Source: Deltaproteobacteria bacterium
GTDB lineage: Bacteria > Bdellovibrionota_F > JAHFAK01
DNA: 7,039 nucleotides
Direction: 5' to 3'
Assembly: GCA_023250585.1 (NCBI GenBank)
Contig: JAHFAK010000052.1
Span: 1 to 7,039 of the forward strand
Below are positions 1 through 6,594 of the stretch, piece by piece. Under the pieces are notes generated by a model. The model did no database searches. It worked only from the letters and a program-made list of their open reading frames with translations, and was not told where the DNA came from. The position numbers were made by a program, and so were the translations under genes. How positions within the stretch are numbered: the first letter of the stretch is position 1; each line of letters begins with the position of its first letter.

Positions 1-637
1 GTTCATAGAGAACAATGCCTGCTGAAAATATGTCAGATTTTGGTGTCAGTTCTTTTCTCAGCAATTGCTCGGGGCTCATGTAGGCATATTTACCTACAAA
101 TATATCATTGCCTATCGTGAATGCTCGATTCGAAGCATTGGCAATTCCAAAATCAATAATCTTCACTTCTCCGTCGAATGATACAATAATGTTTCGTGGA
201 CTAATATCTCGATGAACAATACCCAGTTTTTTCCCATGAGTATCACGAACAATATGAAGGTAATGAAGTCCTTTTGACAGCTCTGCAACAAAGTAACATG
301 CAATTTCACAGGGAATAGAATCTACTCTTTCCATGATTGAACGCAGATCTTTTCCGTGAATAAATTCCATCGCTAAATAATATGTATCGGCTATCTGATT
401 GAACTCATAGACATGAGCAATATTACTATGATTGAGTGACACGATAATCTTTGCTTCATCGGCAAGCATAGTAATAAAAGATTTTTCTTTGGAAAGTTTA
501 GGAAGAATTCTTTTTATGGCAAAGAGTTTTTCAAATCCTTGGCTTCCATAGGACTTTGCTTTATACACTTCTCCCATACCTCCATGGGAGATTTTCTCAA
601 GTAAAAGGTATTTGCCAAATACTTGTGGTTTGTACAT
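1..637 (-). CDS. Serine/threonine protein kinase, N-terminal 212 residues (cut by window edge)
   Basis: This is a Hanks-type protein kinase, which transfers phosphate from ATP to Ser/Thr of partner proteins. Translating the minus strand shows the kinase subdomains in order: a glycine-rich loop (GGMGEVYKA, about 19-27), the ATP-binding Lys in FAIKR (K42), a candidate helix-C Glu (E61), the catalytic loop HRDISPRN (142-149, with D144 and N149), the metal-binding DFG (162-164), the activation-segment SPE (188-190, in place of APE) and the subdomain IX stretch PKSDIFSAGIVLYE (199-212). Every catalytic residue expected in this part is present, so the domain should be active. The C-lobe and anything beyond it lie outside the window, so no sensor domain or membrane segment can be judged. 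The ATG is fixed by an in-frame TAA two codons upstream. No Shine-Dalgarno sequence precedes it. The HRDxSPxN form is common in myxobacterial-type kinases (family knowledge). Its substrate is unknown. Confidence 0.95.
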   Translation of the reverse strand, partial: MYKPQVFGKYLLLEKISHGGMGEVYKAKSYGSQGFEKLFAIKRILPKLSKEKSFITMLADEAKIIVSLNHSNIAHVYEFNQIADTYYLAMEFIHGKDLRSIMERVDSIPCEIACYFVAELSKGLHYLHIVRDTHGKKLGIVHRDISPRNIIVSFDGEVKIIDFGIANASNRAFTIGNDIFVGKYAYMSPEQLLRKELTPKSDIFSAGIVLYE

Positions 638-645
638 AGTTTAAT

Positions 646-651
646 AGTATA
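646..651 (-). promoter_or_regulatory. Putative -10 element of the kinase gene (near-leaderless transcript)
   Basis: The minus strand reads TATACT, 5 of 6 matches to the TATAAT consensus. Only 8 bases separate it from the kinase ATG, so transcription would begin within about two bases of the start codon. No ribosome binding site is visible, which fits a leaderless message. No convincing -35 element is seen at 16-18 bp spacing, and this lowers confidence. Confidence 0.35.
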
Positions 652-780
652 ATAAGTTCAAATAGTTATATGTTTAAAGTCCATAAACCATATCATTCAA
701 TATTATAGCATATTTTTCTAGAGAAGTCATCTTGCGGGAAGGAAAAATCAGGGTAACGTCGTTATTTTCGTAATTTTTAA

Positions 781-871
781 GAAACTGGATTCCGCGATCA
801 AGTCGCGGAATGACACAAGAGAGGATTTCCACCATTTGTCATCCCGCGGTTTAACCGCGGGATCCAGTTCC
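781..871. repeat. Pair of inverted palindromic intergenic repeat units
   Basis: Two 35-bp units face each other, at 781-815 and 837-871, separated by 21 bp. Each unit is itself a hairpin of the form CTGGAT-YCCGCG...CGCGGR-ATGACA with a 3-base loop. After reverse-complementing one unit, the two agree at 28 of 35 positions. The stem differences keep pairing: C-G against T-A at unit positions 11/29, G-C against A-T at 17/23, and T-A against a T-G wobble at 18/22. The whole segment can also fold as one long imperfect cruciform. The GGATCCCGCGG...CCGCGGGATGACA pattern resembles dispersed palindromic elements known from Rickettsiales and other AT-rich genomes (recalled, not searched). A REP-like, transposase-mobilised element or a terminator/mRNA-stabilising structure are both possible. 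Confidence 0.85.
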
Positions 872-918
872 ATAGAGAAATTACTTAATCCCTCCCATTT
901 ACTGAGCTGGTACGTCAG

Positions 919-951
919 GGAACCTCTCAATACATGTTTTTTAGAGAGTCC
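919..951 (-). terminator. Weak hairpin, possible terminator of the cyclic-nucleotide-binding gene
   Basis: Ten bases after the minus-strand stop codon, the arms GGA-CTCTC and GAGAG-(GT)-TCC can pair as an 8-bp stem with a two-base bulge and a 15-base loop. There is no T-tract after it, so it is at best a poor intrinsic terminator. The palindromic repeats further downstream are alternative 3'-end structures. Confidence 0.2.
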
Positions 952-960
952 TTAAGTCAT

Positions 961-1497
961 TTAGAAATCCCAATGAGAATAGAGCTTTTCGTTAATTGTA
1001 ATAAAATCTTTAATTCGTTCTTCTTTGCAGTGACTGCATGACGTAAGATGCGAAATAAATTCTTGATCCAATTGATCAAGGCGTTGGCAGAGAATTTTTG
1101 CAAGTTCCGAAATAAACCTAAACGCTGTTACCGATTCTTTAGAAATAATTTGCATGAATTCAGTTGCACGCATTTCAATGCATTGAACATCGCCTTGGGC
1201 AATAGCAGAACCGGAACGTTTAATATTAGCCAAGAGCGCCATTTCGCCAAAGATCATATCTTCACTAATAGTTGAGAGTTTTATTTCAGCCGAGCTACCA
1301 ATGGTTTTCATGATATGAACTTTTCCTGACATGACAACATATATGGAACGCCCTGAATCACCTTCTTTAAAAATAATCTGATTATTCTGAAACGCTCGTG
1401 CGATGCAAATTTTTCCGATATTTTCAAGAGTAGGTTCATGAAAATAAGACATAAGAGGAATTTTCTTGAGGTAGTTTTTTATTAATGTTGCATCCAT
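961..1497 (-). CDS. Single-domain cyclic-nucleotide-binding protein with C-terminal HxxxCxxC motif
   Basis: This 178-residue protein of the CRP/FNR sensor-domain superfamily is likely a cytoplasmic cAMP or cGMP receptor. A beta-roll covers about residues 15-115. The first hallmark loop is FKEGDSGRSIYVVMSGKV (43-60). The phosphate-binding cassette is FGEMALL...KRSGSA (83-98), with E85 for the ribose and R94-S95 for the cyclic phosphate conserved, so ligand binding is likely. A long amphipathic helix follows (about 122-148), as in the CRP dimer helix. There is no helix-turn-helix: the protein ends about 30 residues later, so it cannot act as a classical DNA-binding CRP. The tail instead holds H150-x3-C154-x2-C157 followed by KEER, resembling the second half of a zf-HC2/anti-sigma zinc finger; C137 might be a further ligand. 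An in-frame TAG five codons upstream and a GGAG seven bases before the ATG support the start. The role and partner are unknown; the neighbouring kinase is only a suggestive candidate. Confidence 0.9.
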   Translation of the reverse strand: MDATLIKNYLKKIPLMSYFHEPTLENIGKICIARAFQNNQIIFKEGDSGRSIYVVMSGKVHIMKTIGSSAEIKLSTISEDMIFGEMALLANIKRSGSAIAQGDVQCIEMRATEFMQIISKESVTAFRFISELAKILCQRLDQLDQEFISHLTSCSHCKEERIKDFITINEKLYSHWDF

Positions 1498-1504
1498 GAA
1501 AAAG

Positions 1505-1523
1505 CTCCACTATGATTAGTATA
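1505..1523 (-). promoter_or_regulatory. Shine-Dalgarno and -10 element of the cyclic-nucleotide-binding gene
   Basis: On the minus strand, TATACT (1523-1518) is a good -10 match. It lies 20 bases before the ATG, leaving room for a short leader that includes GGAG (1508-1505) seven bases before the start codon. No good -35 is seen at 17 bp. This is the only gene start in the window with a clear Shine-Dalgarno sequence. Confidence 0.45.
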
Positions 1524-1560
1524 TTTGATTAGTTTATTAAATTTAATGACGTAGATCTAC
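1513..1560. promoter_or_regulatory. Divergent control region with direct repeat and palindromes
   Basis: The 69-bp gap between the divergent starts holds an 8-bp direct repeat TGATTAGT (1513-1520 and 1526-1533, 13-bp period). It also holds a perfect 12-bp palindrome ATTAAATTTAAT (1536-1547) and a perfect 10-bp palindrome GTAGATCTAC (1551-1560). The first direct-repeat copy overlaps the minus-strand -10. TTTAAT (1542-1547), inside the larger palindrome, could be the plus-strand -10 of the Rhs gene. These look like operator-type sites, but in such AT-rich DNA short palindromes can arise by chance. Confidence 0.3.
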
Positions 1561-1566
1561 AAAATA

Positions 1567-4500
1567 ATGAAGCACTACGCAAGCTTTCTCATCATATTTT
1601 TTTGTATTGTAGGAGATGTTTTTGCCTTTGGCCCTTATGTTTCATCTTCCTATAATTACATTCTGAAAGAACAAAAAAGTAATGAGTATTATGTTCATTT
1701 TAAAAATGACCCCGTAAATCTCCGTAATGGAAATTTGTATTTAGGATATGAGGATATCTTCATTCCCGGGCGACTTCCGTTGCAGATATTTCGCGCATAT
1801 AATTCACGTAACTCAGTTATAGGTCCTTTCGGAAAAGGGTGGACCTATAATTTGGGAATGTATATTCGTGAGACACGTTATGAAACAATTCAAATTATAG
1901 AAGCCGATGGTTTTATAAATGAATTTTCACGCGACGGAAATCCCTATGCCACCAAGAAACGATTTGCAGAACTTCTTACCAAAGAAAGGGAAGAAGAGGA
2001 TAAGGCATATCAAGGTGTACGTAGAAGAGATTACTATGATGATTTTTTAAATCGGCTTATGAATGACCCTGATTTCTATGCTACTATAAAAAGGAGATAT
2101 CAATCACTTCATAATTATCCAAAGCCCGGAACTTATTATTCGAAAACACGTGGAAAGAAAATCGTGGTAAAACATGAACGAGGCTATACATTCATCAGTA
2201 ATGATGATCTATCTTATGAATTTGATTTAGGAGGAAAGCTCTTACGAATTAAAGATTCTTTTAATAACTATATTGAATTTATTTATAAGAATAATCTTTT
2301 GATCGGAATTAAAGACGCCACAAATCGTTCTCTACGTTTTTATTATAAACCTAATAGTTCTGTCATCGAAAAGATTGAAGATCCTATTGGACGGCTTCTC
2401 ACTTTTACCTACGATGATGAATTAAAACTCACTTCTTATACTAATTTTCAAGGTATGATTACTACTTTTGTCTACGAACAAAAAAATCTTGTGAGAATTA
2501 TCTATCCCAATAAAAAAGAAGTGTATTTTAAATATGAAAGTGGAACTAATCGAATTGTTTCCCAAAGCGGCCCGGGGAATCGTACTGTTTATTTTTCATT
2601 TTTTACTGATACAAAAAATCCAAATCACGCTTCAACAAAATTTACTGATGAAAATGGTAATAGCACAAAATATGAATACTTTGATGATGAACGAAAGATG
2701 ATTGTTTTTGATGCGTTAGGAAATCAAAAAATAACGACGTTAGCATCATGCTGTCATTTGCCTGTAGAAGTAAAAGATGAATTAGGTCGTGTAACCTATT
2801 ATTCTTACGATGCTGACGGCAATATCGTTTCCACTATACTTCCCAATAAATATACAACGATATATGGGTATACGAAAAAAAATAAAATACAATTTATTCG
2901 AGATACTGCAGGTGAGTTCAGTTATCGCTATAATAAATATGGAAAGCTTGTAGAAACTAAAGATCCATTTGGGAATACCTATAAATATGTTTATGATCAT
3001 CGCGGAGATCTTCGAATTGTGGTAAATCCTCTCGGATACGAAAAGAAAATTACCTATGATGAGTATGGATTTGTTGCGCGTATTACTGATGGAAACGGAA
3101 AAATAACCCAGTTTATACATGATAAAGTTGGAAGACTTATTTCAATGACCGACGCTAATGAAAATAGATATACTTTCAGTTATGATGCACATGATAATGT
3201 TACGATGCTGACTGATCCTTTAGGTAATACACTGAATGCGCGTTACGATTCAATGGGAAATATTATTTTACTTTATCTCGATAAAGAGCATTTTATTAAA
3301 TATAGCTATAGCGATTTAGGAAAAGTGAGTGGCATTCTTGATCCTTATAAAAATACGAGTGAATTTATCTATTCAAAAAAAGGAGATTTACTCGTTTTTA
3401 AAAACACACTCGGTGATACAACCACATATACCTACGATAAGCTTGGCCGTGTTATTGAAATCGCTGATCCATACGGAAAGAAATATAGCTATGCATATGA
3501 TGGTGTAGGAAATCTTATCACCTTTACCAACCCCCGAGGATTTAGTTGGCATTATCGTTATAATTCACTCGATGATCTTCTCCAAATTACCGATCCGCTA
3601 GAGTCTATGCGTAATTTTAGTTACGATAAACATGGCAATCTCAAAAAAATAAGTATGGGTAAAAGCATGCTCATGAGCTATAACTATGATGCCTTAAAGC
3701 GGATAACGAAAATTCAGTATCCATCAAATGATTCTATGGAATATTCATATTATCCCGATGGGACCATCCAGAGCGTAAAAAGTAATCATCGATATGTACT
3801 ACAATATGAATATGATAAAGAGAAGAATCCTCGTGTGATACGAAATCATTTAGGAGAAAAAATCGTTCTTGCGTATGACAATAATTACAACATAACTTCA
3901 TATCGTAATCAGGATAACAATGAATATAATTTCTTTTTTGATAAACTCGATAGGCTCATACGCGTGGCTAATCCACTAAAGAAAATATTTGAATTTGGAT
4001 ACGATGTGCTTGGAAATATTACTTCAGTCATTGATACGATGGGTAATTCCTCTGTATATGCCTATGATGTTCTCTATAGACTTACAACAATTGTTGATCC
4101 AGAAAACAATACCGAAAATTATACGTATGACAAATTGGGTAATCGAGAAACATATACTGATCCAATGAAGAACAAAAAAACATTCCTGTTTGATAAACGT
4201 AATCAGCTTATTCAAGTAAATAGTGGCACTAAAAAACTGAAAGCATTTTGGTATGATGAACTCGGCAATATTACACGAGCAAAAAATGATACTGTAGATT
4301 TTACCCAAACATTTGATGCTCTTAATAGACTTACTGTTTATGACGATAAGCAAGTATTAAAAAAAATTGCGTATACGTATGACGAAAAAGGACGGATTTC
4401 AAAAATAGTTCTACCCGGTGGGAAAGAGAGTGTATATGGCTACGATAAACTAGGAAACATTAATGTCATTATGTTCGATACTACGATTGGACAAAAGATT

Positions 4501-6327
4501 GAATATCTTGGTTCATCAAAGCCTTCAAGGGTGAGTTATCAGAATGGATTTTCGCTCGATCGGGTCTATGGAGATAATGGACGAGTGAAGACTATAAGTC
4601 TCGGAAAAAAATCTACTCCGCAATCATACACATATGAATATCGTTATAATGCTCGCGATGATGTTAGTGCGGTACAAACGCCGTTTAGTATTTTTCGTTA
4701 CGGCTTTGATGTCTATAATCAGTTAACGAGTATTGAAGAAATTCCAAGTAAGAAAAGAAAAACAATTGAATACGATTCAAATGGTAATCGAAGCCTAGAA
4801 AAAATCGATAACCAATACGTCTATTATAAATATAATAATCTGAATCAATTAATTAATGCAGGGACCTCGACTTTTAAGTATGATAAACAAGGTAATCTCG
4901 CTGAAAGAATAACAGATAAAGGTCGTTATCAGTATTTTTTCAATAACGATACTATGCTTGCTAAAGTCATGAAAGATGGAAAAATCATTGCCGAATATTT
5001 TTATGATCCTTTTGGCAGACGCTATCGTAAAACGCTGACCCCGCAAGATAGCACCACATACTTATATGATGGGATTAATCTTGTGTATGAAGACGGGGCA
5101 CACACAAAATCATATTATACGTATGGACAAAATATGGCTGATCCTCTTATGTATTACACAACACAAAAGGGGATGGGCTATTTTATTAAAGATGATTCAG
5201 GCTCAGTTGTTGGGACCTTGGGAGAAAAAGGCGATATTAAAATTCTTCAACACTTTGATCCTTTCGGAAAAAAAATAAAAATAAAAGAAGATGCTTTTTC
5301 CCCGTTTGGGTACAATGGGTATCACTATGATGAAGAATCATCTCTCTATTATTTGTACAATCGTTATTATGATCCTCTCACGGGTCGTTTTATTTCGAAA
5401 GATCCAATTGGCCTTCAAGGAGGACTCAACGAGTATAGCTATGTGCATAATAACCCCATAAAATTTACAGATCCACTCGGGCTTTTTGCAATCAAGCGAC
5501 CACATATTCCTGACAAAGGCGAAAAATCGAGCGCTGGCTTTCTATCCTATGAACTCCTCCCCGACAGTTTTCCTCATTTACCAGAATTTCCAAAGCCAGG
5601 AATTAGAAATGGGTACGGAGTTTTTTTAGGAAAATCTCCCATGGGTAATCAAGTGTTTATCAATTATGATTTCCCCATATTTCAAGGAAATGCACAAGGT
5701 GGAGGAGGGTCAGAGATTAATCAAATTAAGAATTTTGGTGTGCTTGGCGATATTATTACGTATTCATATCTCAATGGAAATAGTATTGAAAGTAATCCAA
5801 CGTATGATTCGCTTAAATATTTTAAAAATTCCATGCTCGATAAAAGTATTGTCCAGAAGATGAAAATGAGTCACATCATTCGTTATACGTTCCGAAGTCC
5901 ATTCGTCTATGCTTCAAAAGTTGGTAAATGGCTCTGGCAAAAAACTGAAAGTCCGTTCTATCATCTTTTTCCCAATCGAGATGATCCGTATTTTACTACG
6001 CCGCGGATTGGTGCGATTGATGAAATTGATCTTCCACGAAGTCGGAATCCCATATTTGGTACGGCTTATAATGGTCTTAACTTTGCTCTTTCTCTCAATG
6101 TAAATCCTCAGATTGCGCAGAATCAGCTGTACCGAGAAACTTTTGGAGAAGCTCTTGGATTAGGGTCTACGTTTGGGAATGGTATAAAAGCATCAAACGG
6201 CGAACGGTCAAATTATTCAAGCGATCTCACTGAAATTGGCGAAGAAAACATCTATGGTGGAACAGAGGTTCCGACTCAATCATCGGAAACAGTCCAAGAT
6301 CCTTTTGTCTCCAGTGGATGTTTGTAG
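1567..6327 (+). CDS. Secreted Rhs/YD-repeat protein with unrecognised C-terminal domain
   Basis: This intact 1586-residue Rhs-family protein should be exported and fold as a hollow beta-barrel shell of YD repeats around its C-terminal part (family knowledge). A Sec signal peptide covers residues 1-20, with a hydrophobic core at 7-16 and likely cleavage after VFA. A DUF6531-like segment follows (about 46-100: DPVNLRNGNLYL, PLQIFRAYNSR, FGKGWTYNLG). A charged, probably helical insertion (about 131-185) precedes the YD repeats, which run from about 230 to 1164 with a period near 21 residues and number roughly thirty or more. The Rhs core spans about 1165-1306 and contains YYDPLTGRFISKDPIGL, NEYSYVHNNP and the terminal DPLGL (1302-1306), the usual self-cleavage boundary. 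The remaining 280 residues are the variable tail. Only three cysteines remain after signal removal (C395, C396, C1585). The ATG is fixed by an in-frame TAG at 1552-1554; no Shine-Dalgarno sequence is visible. The role may be contact-dependent antagonism, adhesion or another surface function; the sequence does not decide which. Confidence 0.95.
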   Translation: MKHYASFLIIFFCIVGDVFAFGPYVSSSYNYILKEQKSNEYYVHFKNDPVNLRNGNLYLGYEDIFIPGRLPLQIFRAYNSRNSVIGPFGKGWTYNLGMYIRETRYETIQIIEADGFINEFSRDGNPYATKKRFAELLTKEREEEDKAYQGVRRRDYYDDFLNRLMNDPDFYATIKRRYQSLHNYPKPGTYYSKTRGKKIVVKHERGYTFISNDDLSYEFDLGGKLLRIKDSFNNYIEFIYKNNLLIGIKDATNRSLRFYYKPNSSVIEKIEDPIGRLLTFTYDDELKLTSYTNFQGMITTFVYEQKNLVRIIYPNKKEVYFKYESGTNRIVSQSGPGNRTVYFSFFTDTKNPNHASTKFTDENGNSTKYEYFDDERKMIVFDALGNQKITTLASCCHLPVEVKDELGRVTYYSYDADGNIVSTILPNKYTTIYGYTKKNKIQFIRDTAGEFSYRYNKYGKLVETKDPFGNTYKYVYDHRGDLRIVVNPLGYEKKITYDEYGFVARITDGNGKITQFIHDKVGRLISMTDANENRYTFSYDAHDNVTMLTDPLGNTLNARYDSMGNIILLYLDKEHFIKYSYSDLGKVSGILDPYKNTSEFIYSKKGDLLVFKNTLGDTTTYTYDKLGRVIEIADPYGKKYSYAYDGVGNLITFTNPRGFSWHYRYNSLDDLLQITDPLESMRNFSYDKHGNLKKISMGKSMLMSYNYDALKRITKIQYPSNDSMEYSYYPDGTIQSVKSNHRYVLQYEYDKEKNPRVIRNHLGEKIVLAYDNNYNITSYRNQDNNEYNFFFDKLDRLIRVANPLKKIFEFGYDVLGNITSVIDTMGNSSVYAYDVLYRLTTIVDPENNTENYTYDKLGNRETYTDPMKNKKTFLFDKRNQLIQVNSGTKKLKAFWYDELGNITRAKNDTVDFTQTFDALNRLTVYDDKQVLKKIAYTYDEKGRISKIVLPGGKESVYGYDKLGNINVIMFDTTIGQKIEYLGSSKPSRVSYQNGFSLDRVYGDNGRVKTISLGKKSTPQSYTYEYRYNARDDVSAVQTPFSIFRYGFDVYNQLTSIEEIPSKKRKTIEYDSNGNRSLEKIDNQYVYYKYNNLNQLINAGTSTFKYDKQGNLAERITDKGRYQYFFNNDTMLAKVMKDGKIIAEYFYDPFGRRYRKTLTPQDSTTYLYDGINLVYEDGAHTKSYYTYGQNMADPLMYYTTQKGMGYFIKDDSGSVVGTLGEKGDIKILQHFDPFGKKIKIKEDAFSPFGYNGYHYDEESSLYYLYNRYYDPLTGRFISKDPIGLQGGLNEYSYVHNNPIKFTDPLGLFAIKRPHIPDKGEKSSAGFLSYELLPDSFPHLPEFPKPGIRNGYGVFLGKSPMGNQVFINYDFPIFQGNAQGGGGSEINQIKNFGVLGDIITYSYLNGNSIESNPTYDSLKYFKNSMLDKSIVQKMKMSHIIRYTFRSPFVYASKVGKWLWQKTESPFYHLFPNRDDPYFTTPRIGAIDEIDLPRSRNPIFGTAYNGLNFALSLNVNPQIAQNQLYRETFGEALGLGSTFGNGIKASNGERSNYSSDLTEIGEENIYGGTEVPTQSSETVQDPFVSSGCL
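5485..6324 (+). other. Variable C-terminal region of the Rhs protein (residues 1307-1586)
   Basis: This is everything after DPLGL, the segment that carries the toxin in polymorphic Rhs toxins. It opens with about 70 residues rich in Pro, Gly and aromatics, then a run of four glycines (1378-1381, QGGGGSEINQ) that could be a linker. About 205 residues follow, with a basic, tryptophan-containing stretch (SKVGKWLWQK), and the end is Ser/Thr/Glu-rich and probably disordered, finishing SSGCL. I recognise no nuclease (HNH, EndoU, AHH/GHH), deaminase, ADP-ribosyltransferase or pore-forming signature. It is much longer than many Rhs toxin tips (often near 100-150 residues), so it may hold two modules or a non-toxic domain. 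Confidence 0.6.
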
Positions 6328-6440
6328 CAGCAGTCTCTAATCTCCTTTTTTATTTTCTATCGACGTTGCTTCCATAACAATTTTAAGAACAGGAAAGCAC
6401 GCTCGATAGAAAATAAAAAAGGAGATTAGAGACTGCTGCT
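6326..6440. repeat. 38-bp perfect inverted repeat forming a giant hairpin
   Basis: The left arm (6326-6363, beginning AGCAGCAGTCTC) is the exact reverse complement of the right arm (6403-6440). The 39-base spacer extends the stem with small bulges: CGT/ACG, GCTT/AAGC and CC/GG pair between 6364-6373 and 6392-6401, leaving an 18-base loop. The left arm starts at the second base of the Rhs stop codon TAG. It lies between the convergent Rhs and tRNA-Leu genes, so it may end both transcripts, although no T-tract follows either arm. A miniature mobile element is another possibility, but no clear target-site duplication is visible. Confidence 0.92.
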
Positions 6441-6461
6441 TATGACTTATGTCGTAGAATA

Positions 6462-6547
6462 TGCCGGAGGTCGGACTTGAACCGACACGTTGCTTGCGCA
6501 ACGCGGGATTTTGAATCCCGTGCGTCTGCCAATTTCACCACTCCGGC
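6462..6547 (-). tRNA. tRNA-Leu (anticodon CAA)
   Basis: The minus strand folds into a complete class II tRNA of 86 bases. The acceptor stem GCCGGAG/CTCCGGC (6547-6541 with 6469-6463) is perfect. The D-arm carries AAATTGGCAGA, as in bacterial leucine tRNAs. The anticodon stem CGGGA/TCCCG encloses the loop TTCAAAA with anticodon CAA (6513-6511), reading UUG. The long variable arm is CGTTGC-GCAA-GCAACG, closed by a GNRA-type tetraloop. The T-arm is GTCGG-TTCAAGT-CCGAC, and the discriminator base is A (6462). The CCA end is not encoded, so a CCA-adding enzyme must complete it. The 3' end points towards the hairpin and the Rhs gene. Confidence 0.97.
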
Positions 6548-6574
6548 ATCAAATGTTTGAGATATTTACTAAGA

Positions 6575-6580
6575 ATTATA
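6575..6580 (-). promoter_or_regulatory. Putative -10 element upstream of tRNA-Leu
   Basis: The minus strand reads a perfect TATAAT 27 bases before the tRNA 5' end, leaving room for a short 5' leader to be removed by RNase P. The strong TTGACA at 6592-6587 is only 6 bp from this -10, too close to work with it, and the hexamer at 17 bp is poor. TTGACA could instead pair with TAAATA (6568-6563) at 18-bp spacing. Confidence 0.4.
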
Positions 6581-6594
6581 AGAGCTTGTCAACG

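Larger units (their letters stand above)
638..960. other. Non-coding gap between the kinase and the cyclic-nucleotide-binding gene
   Basis: This 323-bp stretch shows no credible gene. A 60-codon minus-strand frame at 748-930 simply translates the palindromic repeats. The gap contains a pair of inverted palindromic units (781-871) and a weak hairpin just after the cyclic-nucleotide-binding gene (919-951). The part next to the kinase (638-760) carries its likely -10 element and otherwise AT-rich sequence in which I see nothing else. Confidence 0.7.

Noticed and set aside
748-930. 60-codon minus-strand open frame
   Set aside because: It translates straight through the palindromic repeat pair (giving LDPAVKPRDD-type peptide typical of repeat translation) and has no ribosome binding site.
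961-1497. CRP/FNR transcription factor
   Set aside because: The sensor domain matches, but the protein ends before any helix-turn-helix could fit, with a short Cys-containing tail instead.
2782-3120. 112-codon minus-strand open frame inside the Rhs gene, and a similar one at 4024-4353
   Set aside because: Both are antisense to an intact Rhs coding frame whose repeated, AT-rich codons leave the opposite strand open. Their peptides are Ile/Phe/Ser-rich and show no domain.
5066-6103. Small plus-strand frames (5066-5278, 5666-5863, 5909-6103) as possible immunity genes
   Set aside because: They lie wholly inside the Rhs frame in another phase, lack start signals, and have compositions expected of out-of-frame reading.
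6326-6440. Integron attC site or miniature transposon with target duplication
   Set aside because: No GTTRRRY/RYYYAAC core sites are seen at the ends, and attC arms are imperfect rather than 38-bp perfect. Flanking bases show no convincing duplication beyond single T residues (or an offset TA).
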